Shown one piece after another: positions 8,175 to 16,109 of a stretch of 64,000 nucleotides of DNA. The DNA is from Caldilinea sp. CFX5 (GTDB lineage Bacteria > Chloroflexota > Anaerolineae > Caldilineales > Caldilineaceae): positions 124,001 through 188,000 of the forward strand of contig QWII01000005.1 of assembly GCA_021405325.1 (NCBI GenBank), read 5' to 3'. The translations under genes and the position numbers were made by a program. The stretch's first letter is position 1, and every line of letters starts with the position of its first letter. The notes below the pieces were generated by a model. It saw only the letters and a list, made by a program, of their open reading frames with translations. It had not been told where the DNA came from and ran no database searches.

Positions 8175-8456
8175 ATGAGTGCTATTTTGCCCCAATCCAA
8201 CCTAGAGGACGCTTGTTTGGTCGCCCATACGTGGGGCTTTGACGACAGTCTAACCGGCTTGCGCCGCCGACCCGCTGAATATTTTGATCTTGACTCTCTC
8301 CAGTGGGACGCTTATGAACAGGGGTATCAGGAGGGAGTTGAGTTTATTTTCCGATTGGGCAGCCGGCGCACCCCCTATCAACTAGGGATCGCCATTGAAC
8401 GCCCCCATGATTTTCTGGTCGATGAGGAGGACCGCTACCGTGAACGCCGATTTTAA
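8175..8456 (+). CDS. Small protein with one RMF/CrpP-like module
   Basis: 93 aa from ATG 8175. Residues 15-55 ('WGFDDSLTGLRRRP' ... 'WDAYEQGYQEGVEF') share the pattern of the modules in the 9127 gene: a W/GY-G start, D(A/S)L, a variable middle with Tyr, then AYE.GY..G. The pattern resembles ribosome modulation factor and CrpP helical hairpins (G..A...G...Y....GW..G). The next gene starts inside its last 17 bases. Confidence 0.5.
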   Translation: MSAILPQSNLEDACLVAHTWGFDDSLTGLRRRPAEYFDLDSLQWDAYEQGYQEGVEFIFRLGSRRTPYQLGIAIERPHDFLVDEEDRYRERRF

Positions 8457-9039
8457 TCAGCCAGTTTTGCCCTTCGCCATCTGGATCGCCGCCGTTGACC
8501 TGCTTTGTCTGGAAGCATGGCACGTAGACGCCTACACCATTGGCCCCCAACCGTGGGAGCTATGGCACGAAAACGGCTGGACACCAGAACGCGCCGTCAT
8601 GGAGCTGTCTACGCCCACTGTCCGGGAGCCCGCTGGGCGCGACATTGAGGATCTTGTCTGGCTACTAAATCAGCCCACCATTGCCAGCAACAGTGCTTTT
8701 TTAATGCGCACCTTCTCGAGCAGGTGCGCTCATAGGAGGATTATGCACACCGACGATCATCTATTCGCTATGCCCGAACTGCCCCCCAGCGAAGTCATTG
8801 AAATTGCGCTCCGCTATCTAGACATCCAAGAAGCTGTTGCCTACCCGCCAGCCACCCGCGAGCAAAAGATCCGCGCTCTGGAGCGTTTGGGGATCACCGT
8901 ACAACCGGATCAACACCCGCTCACCGCCTGGACGCTTGCCATGTGCCGCGAAAACGGTTTGCCGGAGCAAAGACCTTCTATTCTCATTGGCGAAGCCGCT
9001 CAAGAACTTTGCCCCAAGTGGGTCTGGTGGTTAGCGTAA
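8440..9039 (+). CDS. Hypothetical protein, possible fusion through a hairpin repeat
   Basis: 199 aa from GTG 8440, with AGGAGG at 8425-8430. The first 85 residues ('DLLCLEAWHVDAYTIGPQPW') and the last 100 look like separate small proteins. They are joined by residues encoded by the 25-bp hairpin repeat at 8706-8730. An AGGAGG (8734-8739) and ATG 8743 directly after the repeat could start the second part independently. A 19-bp dispersed palindrome (8623-8641) also lies in frame and encodes REPAGR. No family recognised. Confidence 0.5.
   Translation: MNADFNQPVLPFAIWIAAVDLLCLEAWHVDAYTIGPQPWELWHENGWTPERAVMELSTPTVREPAGRDIEDLVWLLNQPTIASNSAFLMRTFSSRCAHRRIMHTDDHLFAMPELPPSEVIEIALRYLDIQEAVAYPPATREQKIRALERLGITVQPDQHPLTAWTLAMCRENGLPEQRPSILIGEAAQELCPKWVWWLA
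8623..8641. repeat. 19-bp dispersed palindrome, copy 2
   Basis: CGGGAGCCCGCTGGGCGCG, inverse orientation relative to copy 1, read in frame within the 8440 gene. Confidence 0.7.
8706..8730. repeat. TCGAG-loop hairpin repeat, copy 2
   Basis: GCGCACCT and AGGTGCGC arms around TCTCGAGC. It differs by one base from the copy at 31549-31573. It lies inside the 8440 ORF, right before an AGGAGG + ATG. Confidence 0.65.
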
Positions 9040-9126
9040 CTCTGGTTGCCGAGGCCGTTTGGTTGGGTATAGCCCTTTGCTCTAAGCATTTGCCGAAAGG
9101 CTGCACCCTCATTCACAGGACGAACA

Positions 9127-9741
9127 ATGGAAACCGCATTTTATAACACCTATGCGATCCCCACCCAGGCAGAAGCTTGCGCCGTTGCCGAGCGGTGGGG
9201 CAAGGAAGACGCCCTGGCCGGACTGGACAACAACGCCGCCACCTATTACACCCCCGACAGCCCCGAATGGCACGCCTATGAAATTGGCTATTTACAAAGC
9301 AAGCGGCAAATCGTCCAAACCGCCCCGCTACGCCCGACAGGCGCCCACGTATCCACCCTGCCGCCCAGTTTGGTGATGCTCCGCGGCTATGAAACTGCTT
9401 TTTTCAAACGCCCGATCTGTGCAGCCTTGCCCAGTCAGCCCGCCGAACGTTGCGACTATCTGCGCGGCTATGCCAAAGGTACGGCACTGCAACGCCAAAT
9501 TCTATCCGCAGCGCCCGCCAGCCATTCCCCTGGTCTGTGGGCGCTGCGCGGTTACGAAGACGCCCTATTCGAGCGCCCGATCCGCCCCGGCTTGCCCAAC
9601 CAGTTCACAGATTGCTATGACTACCTGATCGGGTATGCCGAAGGCGCCGCCATGTTACAGAAAATTCTAGCGGCGCCGCCACCCCTTGCGCCTGTCGATG
9701 ATGACCAACCAATCTTTTATTTTAAGGAGACCGAACAATGA
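9127..9741 (+). CDS. Protein with three RMF/CrpP-like modules
   Basis: 204 aa made of three similar units at about residues 20-65, 85-128 and 140-183. The last two align well: 'GYETAFFKRPICAALPSQ' with 'GYEDALFERPIRPGLPNQ', each followed by a Tyr, 'YL.GYA.G' and a QxIL end. The unit resembles the helix-turn-helix hairpin of ribosome modulation factor and CrpP-type proteins, so a ribosome- or RNA-binding role is possible but unproven. It overlaps the Rad52-like gene by 4 bp (ATGA), so the two are translationally coupled. Confidence 0.6.
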   Translation: METAFYNTYAIPTQAEACAVAERWGKEDALAGLDNNAATYYTPDSPEWHAYEIGYLQSKRQIVQTAPLRPTGAHVSTLPPSLVMLRGYETAFFKRPICAALPSQPAERCDYLRGYAKGTALQRQILSAAPASHSPGLWALRGYEDALFERPIRPGLPNQFTDCYDYLIGYAEGAAMLQKILAAPPPLAPVDDDQPIFYFKETEQ

Positions 9742-10679
9742 GTAACAACACCAACCTGTTAGCCGAGTTGAGCAAGCCGTTTCATCCTTCCCGCATTACC
9801 TGGCGCCCCGGTGCGCTGACGGGCAAAAAGGACAAAGCCCTTGCCCTGGCCTACGCCGACTTGCGAGCGTACCAAAATCGCTTGGATGAAGTGTGCGGTA
9901 TGGACTGGTCCGTCAGTTACACAGCATGGGGTGATCGCATCATCTGCCACCTGACCATTAACGGCATCACCCGTAGCAGCACCGGCGAGGCCGATAGTGA
10001 TTCCGAACGCTCGGAGATTGCCGGCACCTCAGCGGAAGCGCAAGCCTTTAAGCGCGCCTGCGCTATGTTCTCTTTAGGGCGCTACCTCTATAGCTTGCCT
10101 TCTCTTTGGGTAGAGTATGACGCCCCCAACCAACGCTTTACCGAAAAGAGCAAAGCGCGCCTCTATAGCATCATTGCTCAGCACTATCAGCGCTTTTTGA
10201 ATGGACAAGAAACCGCTGTGCTTGACGAACAGGCAGAGGAACGGGACCCCGCTGGGGGCGAACCCACACCGCCAGCCGCAGAGCCAGCGCCAGCCGCCGG
10301 GGTGCCCGCTGGTTCCCAGGCCACGCCGCCAGCCACGCCCCCAAATGACGAGCAAGACAACCCCTTCAATGATCTGCGGGATGAACTCAAAAAGACTGGC
10401 AAAGCGCTATTTCCCAAGGATTGGGACAAGGTCGAACCCTGGTTCATCACACGCTGGACGACCAAAAACAGCCCCACCAATGTGCGTAGTCTGGCCGCCG
10501 ATCTCACCCTGAGCGAACTAGAAGCCGTGCTTGCTGCCCTGGTGGAACACGCGCCGATTGCTCAAACGGAGTGGCAGAAAAGCAAGGCAATGCCACCGCC
10601 GCGCCCAGAGGTCCTCCGCCGCCCAAACGGCGCCCGACGCCAGAAACCAACGCCAGCCCCTATCAACCAGCGGTTTTAG
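9738..10679 (+). CDS. Rad52/Rad22-family single-strand annealing protein
   Basis: 313 aa. Residues 1-150 match the Rad52_Rad22 fold as seen in phage and bacterial homologues: 'ALAYADLRAYQNRLDEV', 'WSVSYTAWGDRIICHLTING', then 'EAQAFKRACAMFSLGRYLY' and a following WVEYD. A Pro/Ala/Glu-rich linker leads to a helical C-terminal domain that probably binds a partner. Members anneal complementary single strands in phage recombination. The linker contains a degenerate palindrome of the dispersed family (10243-10261). Confidence 0.8.
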   Translation: MSNNTNLLAELSKPFHPSRITWRPGALTGKKDKALALAYADLRAYQNRLDEVCGMDWSVSYTAWGDRIICHLTINGITRSSTGEADSDSERSEIAGTSAEAQAFKRACAMFSLGRYLYSLPSLWVEYDAPNQRFTEKSKARLYSIIAQHYQRFLNGQETAVLDEQAEERDPAGGEPTPPAAEPAPAAGVPAGSQATPPATPPNDEQDNPFNDLRDELKKTGKALFPKDWDKVEPWFITRWTTKNSPTNVRSLAADLTLSELEAVLAALVEHAPIAQTEWQKSKAMPPPRPEVLRRPNGARRQKPTPAPINQRF

Positions 10680-10821
10680 GGCGCATAAACTCAGCAGCAC
10701 GCAAAAAGCGCTCCTGCTGGACGCCCTCCATCTCTACCGCCGCCAGATCTCCCCCGATCTGGTGAATGCACTGCAAGAGTTGATCGCCGCGGCCCACACT
10801 GCCGCCTATTTTTCAGAATAA
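10531..10821 (+). CDS. Possible small overlapping ORF after Rad52
   Basis: Only the last 35-40 residues ('LLDALHLYRRQISPDLVNAL' region) look protein-like. The earlier part overlaps the Rad52 gene in another frame and is Arg-rich shadow. No ATG or GTG lies between 10679 and the convincing part. It could be a remnant or a gene with an unusual start. Low confidence. Confidence 0.25.
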   Translation: MLPWWNTRRLLKRSGRKARQCHRRAQRSSAAQTAPDARNQRQPLSTSGFRAHKLSSTQKALLLDALHLYRRQISPDLVNALQELIAAAHTAAYFSE

Positions 10822-10873
10822 CAGGGCGGGCTAATTTATCGGCCCGCCTCCAACACACCCAGGAACAACACAC

Positions 10874-11200
10874 ATGAAACGCAAAGCCACACCAGCCCAA
10901 ATCGCCGCCGCCCAAGCCCATATTCGCCGCTGGGAAACGCCCCGCACCCCAGCAGAAGAGATCCGTCTGAAAATGGTTCTCAACGGCTGGACCGACCCCC
11001 AACGCGTCACCATTGACAATACCCTCTATATCGCCGCCATAACTGGATCAGCTACCGTCTTTATCAAAGGCGAAGACGGCGCCTACGAGGTGATCATCGC
11101 CGGCAACGACCCCGCCGTCGGCGCCGACCTCCAGTTGCCACGCATCCCCAGCCCCGGCGTGATCTGCGAAATCTGGCGGCTGATGAACTTGCGAGGGTAG
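10874..11200 (+). CDS. Hypothetical protein
   Basis: 108 aa with AGGAAC ribosome-binding site. The N-terminus is helical and basic (residues 1-35), then a beta-rich part follows. No known motif. It is followed three bases later by the next gene and belongs to the same small-gene series after Rad52. Confidence 0.55.
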   Translation: MKRKATPAQIAAAQAHIRRWETPRTPAEEIRLKMVLNGWTDPQRVTIDNTLYIAAITGSATVFIKGEDGAYEVIIAGNDPAVGADLQLPRIPSPGVICEIWRLMNLRG

Positions 11201-11203
11201 GCC

Positions 11204-11500
11204 ATGACTGAGGTTAAAGCCTGTATTGATCTGTTACGATCAAAATACTATGTGTCGAAAATCGACGCTGCCTGCGGCGTGCGCCTCTTAGTGCCTCACC
11301 AATTCGAGAACGTAAGCGCAGCACGTCAATTCACCGTCCAGCGCAAGCGCAGCTATAACGTCGTCAAAGAGGAGTACAGCGGCTTTACCGTCCAACGCGG
11401 CAGCCAGATCCTCGACGGCCCCCCATTGCCCATTGACTTCTACATCCCTAATGCCAGCCCCGCGCGGGCGACTAATATGGAGGAGAAACTAACCCTATGA
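11204..11500 (+). CDS. Hypothetical protein
   Basis: 98 aa, basic. It contains two similar short stretches, FTVQRKRSYNVV and FTVQRGSQILDG, suggesting a repeated beta hairpin. It overlaps the next gene by 4 bp (ATGA). Function not recognised. Confidence 0.5.
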   Translation: MTEVKACIDLLRSKYYVSKIDAACGVRLLVPHQFENVSAARQFTVQRKRSYNVVKEEYSGFTVQRGSQILDGPPLPIDFYIPNASPARATNMEEKLTL

Positions 11501-11730
11501 CAGACCTTGCTTTCTTCATCGTCACGGGTGGCCGCACCCACTGGTACAATGACGCCGGCGAGCTAATCATTCAATCCCGACCAGGCGACCGCTGCGCCAC
11601 CTGCGGTGCGCATCTATCCACCGGCGAAGGCCACTACTACTCCGACATCAAAGGCTTTTTGTGCTGGCTCCACGCCTTGCAACGCTTTATAGCCGAAATA
11701 CAAGCCAAAGCCCACCCAAACGCCAACTAA
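11497..11730 (+). CDS. Small zinc-finger-like protein
   Basis: 77 aa. A 'CATCGAHLSTGEGHYYSD' segment followed by a Cys after GF and then WLHAL is consistent with a CxxC...H/C zinc site. Start overlaps the previous stop (ATGA). It is the last gene before a hairpin-bearing gap. Confidence 0.5.
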   Translation: MTDLAFFIVTGGRTHWYNDAGELIIQSRPGDRCATCGAHLSTGEGHYYSDIKGFLCWLHALQRFIAEIQAKAHPNAN

Positions 11731-11743
11731 CCATCAATCAAAT

Positions 11744-11823
11744 CCGTTGCTGTTCCGAATCCGTTGTGTAATCCGTTGCAGTTTTCGCGCGTAGTCATCA
11801 CCAGCCCCCTAGGTGATGACTAC
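11744..11823. repeat. AATCCGTTG triplet and 12-bp hairpin (leader copy 1)
   Basis: AATCCGTTG occurs three times between 11744 and 11780. It is followed by a perfect 12-bp hairpin, GTAGTCATCACC (11791-11802) with GGTGATGACTAC (11812-11823). The hairpin and its CGCGC flank recur before the paralogous gene at 12456. Confidence 0.55.
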
Positions 11824-11843
11824 ACCGTAGTACCAGGAACAAT

Positions 11844-12395
11844 ATGTTGAAACACCTGCTCGATTTCACCCTATTTCATAACCTTTGCCGCCACCTGAGT
11901 CACTCACCCGGTGCAGATTGGTCAGTGACTACAATATATGAGAAACCCGTCCTTCTCCATACCACTGGCCTAGAGGTCGCTGGTTATGTGAACACTTATA
12001 CCCACCGACTACACTTCAAACCCCACCAGATGCACCAGGGGCGAGATCTGTACCATATCAAACCACCATCAATTTCCGTAAACTCGCATCGTCAAGTCAG
12101 CGAAATTGCCACCGAGTTCACCCGCCGTTTAGAACCCGCTGCCCTCGACTGGTGGACCAAAGCCATCGCGTGGCGCGCCCAGCGCGCTGCCCATCAGCAG
12201 CGCACGGCGGACTATGCCACCATGCTAACCCTCATTGGTCATGGTCATGAACTATCTGGCTATCGATACCCGGTCATCGTCAGCTATGGTTCCAGCAACT
12301 GGAAAGCCACCATCCACGACGATGGGACCGTCACCCTGGAGCTGCGCCGCATCTCATTTGAAGACGCTGCCCAGATTGTCGAAAGCCTAAAATAA
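11844..12395 (+). CDS. Hypothetical protein, paralogue of the 12456 gene
   Basis: 183 aa. It shares with the product at 12456 a central pattern 'PPSISVNSHRQVSEIATEF.RRL' / 'PPRPITVDRHRTTAKIAAEV.RRL', then a W..A..W..R.AA.Q helix, and a C-terminal strand-helix ending in (I/L)ESLK or IKLLQEN. No known family. The pair and their leaders arose by duplication. Confidence 0.6.
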   Translation: MLKHLLDFTLFHNLCRHLSHSPGADWSVTTIYEKPVLLHTTGLEVAGYVNTYTHRLHFKPHQMHQGRDLYHIKPPSISVNSHRQVSEIATEFTRRLEPAALDWWTKAIAWRAQRAAHQQRTADYATMLTLIGHGHELSGYRYPVIVSYGSSNWKATIHDDGTVTLELRRISFEDAAQIVESLK

Positions 12396-12432
12396 TCGCG
12401 CGTAGTCATCCCCAGCCCCCAGGCGATGACGA
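12396..12432. repeat. Hairpin leader copy 2
   Basis: CGCGCGTAGTCATC followed by a C-rich loop and GATGACGAC (12424-12432). It is a degenerate copy of the hairpin at 11791-11823, again between a stop codon and a ribosome-binding site. Confidence 0.5.
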
Positions 12433-12455
12433 CCGCCCACCCAGGAGAAAAACTT

Positions 12456-12986
12456 ATGGTTTCTGCTACCAATCATTCATGGCTAAACGCCCTGGCCGCT
12501 GCCCTCCCCAACACGACTGTTGAAGGCGAAGATCACCCCTATTTTCTTCACAATTCCGGCCTCACCTTCTCGGTCTCGGATCAGCGCGACAGATATATGT
12601 TCAGCATTCGCAATCTACACGCCGTCAACAGCACCGGCGTGCAATGCCCCATCGCACCACCGCGCCCGATCACGGTAGATCGCCATCGCACAACAGCCAA
12701 AATTGCCGCCGAAGTCCATCGCCGTTTGCTCCTCCCCGGCCTCCAATGGTTGCCCCAGGCCCTCCAATGGCAAGAGCGAGACGCCGCCCAACAGCGCAAC
12801 CTGACCGCCATCCGCACCCAGTTTCTGGCAGTGGGCAGCCAAAGCGTCATGTCGATTGATCAATTTCGCGGCTACGATCCCAGTTGGAGCGCTCAACTCA
12901 ACCCCACCGGATCGGTCACATTGCATATTGACACCCTGTCGCACGATAAAGCCTTAGCGATCATCAAATTATTACAGGAGAACTAA
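12456..12986 (+). CDS. Hypothetical protein, paralogue of the 11844 gene
   Basis: 176 aa from ATG 12456, chosen for the AGGAG at 12442-12446; the frame opens slightly further upstream. Similar to its neighbour in the HR...IA.E..RRL..P.L.W core and C-terminal helix. Two bases separate it from the next gene. Function unknown. Confidence 0.6.
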   Translation: MVSATNHSWLNALAAALPNTTVEGEDHPYFLHNSGLTFSVSDQRDRYMFSIRNLHAVNSTGVQCPIAPPRPITVDRHRTTAKIAAEVHRRLLLPGLQWLPQALQWQERDAAQQRNLTAIRTQFLAVGSQSVMSIDQFRGYDPSWSAQLNPTGSVTLHIDTLSHDKALAIIKLLQEN

Positions 12987-12988
12987 CC

Positions 12989-13396
12989 ATGTCTACCAAG
13001 TCCATCCGGGAGCCTTTTGGGCGCGCTATCATCATTCATCACACCACCCTTGCTGATATGCTCCAGGCCATCCCGCCCCTGGCCCCGGTCTACGCCGACC
13101 GCTACGACCGCAGCCACCGCGAGTATCAGCACCTGATCACCCACAACGTGATTGTCTGTGTACGCGCCTACATCAGCGAGACCGGTATCATTCACAGCTA
13201 CACCCCCTATCGCGCCCAAACCATGCGCCACTCTACCGAAGATACCAAGGATCTCGATCAACTTTGGGACAAGGCCGGCGCCATTTTAGATGACATCAGC
13301 GCTGCCATCAGCCAAGACCGCCGCATCTACCGCGGCATCATCGATTTAGGCCCAGTGGAAGCCGTCGCCGGCCAACCCTGGCAAGTGAGACGATAG
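12989..13396 (+). CDS. Hypothetical protein
   Basis: 135 aa, soluble and acidic in the middle. The first codons contain a 19-bp dispersed palindrome (13007-13025) read as REPFGRA. Last gene of the unit that starts near 11844, closed by the terminator at 13405. No motif recognised. Confidence 0.55.
   Translation: MSTKSIREPFGRAIIIHHTTLADMLQAIPPLAPVYADRYDRSHREYQHLITHNVIVCVRAYISETGIIHSYTPYRAQTMRHSTEDTKDLDQLWDKAGAILDDISAAISQDRRIYRGIIDLGPVEAVAGQPWQVRR
13007..13025. repeat. 19-bp dispersed palindrome, copy 3
   Basis: CGGGAGCCTTTTGGGCGCG, in frame within the 12989 gene. A degenerate relative lies at 13946-13965 inside the next gene, encoding GEPSGP. Confidence 0.65.
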
Positions 13397-13404
13397 CACG
13401 TAAA

Positions 13405-13457
13405 GCAAAGCGGTTGATCTGCCCAGATCAACCGCTTTGCCATCGCTTTTTTATTCC
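13405..13457 (+). terminator. Strong rho-independent terminator
   Basis: A perfect 17-bp stem (arms 13405-13421 and 13424-13440, beginning GCAAAGCGGTTGATCTG) with a two-base centre is followed within a few bases by a T7 run. Confidence 0.8.
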
Positions 13458-13595
13458 GTTGTGGCGCATTACCAGAACGCACAGAATGATCTCTCCGTTT
13501 GGCCCCCTTCACTAGCCGGGGTACAATACCAGTTGCAATCCCCCACCCAGCACCAAACCAGAGCAAAATGACGCAAATAATAGCGAGAGATCACC

Positions 13596-14333
13596 ATGCC
13601 CTTTATCCAACTCATCCCCAACAACCGCGGCGGCGCCGGCAAACGCCAGCCCCCTGGCGGTCGCTTTGGCAAAGACGGCCAATTTAGCATCAATCACAAC
13701 GCCGCCGAACTCTTGGGCGAACCGGAGACCATTTTGGTCTATACAGCAGAAAAAGCCCCCGCCCTGCGCATCCGCCCCGCCACCGTCACAGACCGCGGTG
13801 CCTGGCTGCTCACCGGCGGCGGCGCGACCCAGCATAACATCAAGCTAGTCACCCTCTCCAAAAGCCGCCCCGACCTGATCGGCAGCTATACCGCCACCTT
13901 GCGCGCCGATGGCCTCCACTTGGTGCAGATTGGCCCTGATGGTGCCGGGGAGCCCTCTGGGCCCGCCATCGACACCAGCACACTGCCTTGGCAGCAGGTG
14001 CTACCGTCAGCGCAACACCAGCGGCGCAACCATCCCAGCCAAGTCCAAACGCCGGCCCGCATTGCCCCCAGCGGTCTCCTAATCCTTGCCGGCAAACCCG
14101 TGGAACAACTAGGATCGCCCGAACACCTGCTCATCTTCGCCGACACCGCCGCCCAACAATTGCGTATCGAGCCAGGCATCGCCGCCGACCCCAACGCCTG
14201 GAAACTCAGCGGCGCCGGCATCGTACAGCGCCGGGTCAGCCTGAGCGCCTTTATCAAAGCCAATCCCAACATGATCGGCGAATACACCGTCAGTCCTGCC
14301 GCTCGTGGCCTCTTATTGCGTCACAAACCTTGA
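13596..14333 (+). CDS. Hypothetical protein with internal duplication
   Basis: 245 aa made of two related halves, about residues 22-110 and 150-243. Each has a strand pair, 'LGEPETILVYTA' or 'LGSPEHLLIFAD', then '(W)LLTGGGATQHNIKL' or '(W)KLSGAGIVQRRVSL', and 'LIGSYTATLRADGL' or 'MIGEYTVSPAARGL'. The half unit faintly recalls SpoVT/AbrB-like swapped-hairpin folds; this is an impression. Preceded by a terminator, so probably its own unit. Confidence 0.6.
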   Translation: MPFIQLIPNNRGGAGKRQPPGGRFGKDGQFSINHNAAELLGEPETILVYTAEKAPALRIRPATVTDRGAWLLTGGGATQHNIKLVTLSKSRPDLIGSYTATLRADGLHLVQIGPDGAGEPSGPAIDTSTLPWQQVLPSAQHQRRNHPSQVQTPARIAPSGLLILAGKPVEQLGSPEHLLIFADTAAQQLRIEPGIAADPNAWKLSGAGIVQRRVSLSAFIKANPNMIGEYTVSPAARGLLLRHKP

Positions 14334-14470
14334 TGACAAAAGAAAAAAGCCTGACCATATGCAGTCCCCCGATGGCGGCAAGCCGCCCTGCATACAATCA
14401 AGCTTTCTGCCCACCAGTATACCGCATAACCAGCAACTGGGCAAATTCGCTTCACGCGCCTCTTATCATC

Positions 14471-14570
14471 AAGCAGATGCGCATCTGATAAGCTTGCGCA
14501 TCTCATCATCGAGCAGATGCGCATCTGATAAGCTTGCGCATCTCATCATCGAGCAGATGCGCATCTGATG
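14471..14570. repeat. 40-bp tandem repeat next to the integrase
   Basis: Two full copies (14471-14510 and 14511-14550, one mismatch) and a partial third of a 40-bp unit. Each carries the perfect palindrome CAGATGCGCATCTG and part of a TCGAGC-containing hairpin (GCGCATCT ... AGATGCGC at 14496-14522 and 14536-14562). It begins about 15 bp past the 3' end of the recombinase gene. Candidate arm-type or attachment sites, or an expansion of the TCGAG-hairpin family. Confidence 0.65.
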
Positions 14571-14584
14571 ATCTGGCACACATC

Positions 14585-15709
14585 TTACGGTGCCGCCATC
14601 TTCTTCTCATCCCACGGCATCGATAACTTATTGATTGTGCGAGCGCGTACGTCGGCCCCGCGCCGATCATACCCCGCCGTGGTTTTCGGATCCTGATGGC
14701 CGGCCAGCTTCTGGACAACCACCACTTCCCCGCCAACTTCCAAGAGGTTGGAGATCCACGTTCGCCGCCCATCATGTGGCGCTGTCGCCCGAATACCTGC
14801 TTCGGCCACGCGACGCGCAAAAATATCGCGAATCCCGGCCGGGGTAATGCCCCGCGCCTTGATGTGTCCCCCACGCTCAATATGCCATAGCAGATGAGGA
14901 TCGAGATCCGCAGATGCGCTTTGGACAGGGAGTGCATCGCGTCCAGAGGACTCCTGCCTCTGCGCACGAGGAGATGCGCTTTGCATAGTAAGATCGGCGC
15001 TTCGTGTCGTCAGCCATTCATTGATTGCAAGCGCCAGCCCCTCCACCACCGGCACGCTCCGCCACTTGGCCCCCTTGCCCTTGACTCGAATCATCTTACT
15101 TGCCAGATCTACATGCTCCGTGCGCAGCCCCGCAATTTCCGCCCGCCGGAGGCCGGCATAGAACGCCAGGCCCAGGATGACGCCATCGCGCACGCCGGCC
15201 GGGGTAGGATCGGCGCGACAGACAGCGAGCAAAGCGCGTACGTCACCTTCTTGCACGTAGCGCCCCGCCATCTCCTGCTCAGCATTCCCGCGGATCGGCT
15301 TGATATCGATTGCTCGGTGATAAGCTTCACTGCTCATCAATTGCAGCCGCCAAGCTTCTTTCAACACCCCACGCACAGCGGCCAGAATGCGTTTGGCCGT
15401 CGCCGGCGCGCGATGGTCAACCAGCCACGCGCGCACCGCATTGGTATGCAAATAGCCGACTTGGCCCCAAGGTAGATCCAATGGGCTGCAACGACCCGCG
15501 CTCAAGAGTCCTGCCACCAAAAGCAAGGCGGACCACTGCGCAGGCCGACTGCCGGCAGCCAGCCCCATAATATATTGTGCAGCAGGCGCATACTCGCGGG
15601 CGACAACCACAGGCGCCAACGCATCTTCCGGGCGAATTTCCAAATACACAGTTTCGACGTTTGCTGGATTGGTAAGGGAGTTGACTAAATCGTCAATTGT
15701 TGTTAACAT
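14585..15709 (-). CDS. Tyrosine recombinase / integrase
   Basis: 374 aa site-specific recombinase that cuts and rejoins DNA through a tyrosine. Catalytic residues are visible in order: Arg188 (AGLRRAEI), Lys near 210-213 (KGKGAKW), His312-x-x-Arg315 (PHDGRRTW), His338 (LAGHQDP) and Tyr347 (TTAGYDRRG). The SAM-like core-binding domain is residues 40-130. An insertion at about 238-270, encoded by GATGCGCTTTG-type repeats, separates the catalytic strands from the His-Arg helix. It probably integrates this phage-like element; I could not identify the attachment sites. Confidence 0.85.
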   Translation of the reverse strand: MLTTIDDLVNSLTNPANVETVYLEIRPEDALAPVVVAREYAPAAQYIMGLAAGSRPAQWSALLLVAGLLSAGRCSPLDLPWGQVGYLHTNAVRAWLVDHRAPATAKRILAAVRGVLKEAWRLQLMSSEAYHRAIDIKPIRGNAEQEMAGRYVQEGDVRALLAVCRADPTPAGVRDGVILGLAFYAGLRRAEIAGLRTEHVDLASKMIRVKGKGAKWRSVPVVEGLALAINEWLTTRSADLTMQSASPRAQRQESSGRDALPVQSASADLDPHLLWHIERGGHIKARGITPAGIRDIFARRVAEAGIRATAPHDGRRTWISNLLEVGGEVVVVQKLAGHQDPKTTAGYDRRGADVRARTINKLSMPWDEKKMAAP

Positions 15710-15754
15710 GAAAAAGAACCTCTATCGATCTTCAGCAGAGCGTTCCCAATGGCT

Positions 15755-15797
15755 AACCGTTGTGGTCCCTGTAAGCCCAGGCCGCAACGGTTTTTTT
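15755..15797 (+). terminator. Hairpin with T-tract between minus-strand genes
   Basis: AACCGTTGTGG (15755-15765) pairs with CCGCAACGGTT (15782-15792, one G-U), followed by T7 on the plus strand. The flanking genes are on the minus strand, so it would stop antisense transcription, or may be an operator. Confidence 0.4.
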
Positions 15798-15824
15798 CTT
15801 GTTGATTACTTTCTGATTTGCTGG

Positions 15825-16109
15825 TTACTTTCCTAAAGGCGTCTCCAGGATAGCACGCAGGGTTGTCACAATAATCTTGATAGCTGCCTCGCGAACATCA
15901 GCCCGTTCAACACCGCGCCTACCGCCGTAAAGCTGATCAACCAACACCGCTGCCCGATCAACTGTATTACCAATCTGCTCAACCGCCTCATCGATCTCAT
16001 GCGGCCAATCGGGTTTCAAAACACGTTCTCTCAGCGCCAACCGCAACGCTTCCTCAAAAACGGCATTACCCGCCCCCCGATAAGCAATATGCTCTAAAGT
16101 GTCAGTCAT
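15825..16109 (-). CDS. Small helical protein
   Basis: 94 aa from ATG 16109, overlapping the stop of the upstream small membrane ORF (ATGACTGA). Almost entirely helical, Ala/Arg/Glu rich ('LYGGRRGVERADVREAAIK'). No family recognised. The start at 16148 is possible but would overlap the upstream gene further. Confidence 0.55.
   Translation of the reverse strand: MTDTLEHIAYRGAGNAVFEEALRLALRERVLKPDWPHEIDEAVEQIGNTVDRAAVLVDQLYGGRRGVERADVREAAIKIIVTTLRAILETPLGK

Noticed and set aside
14461..14570. CRISPR-like tandem repeat
   Set aside because: Units are adjacent with no spacers; it is a plain tandem repeat.
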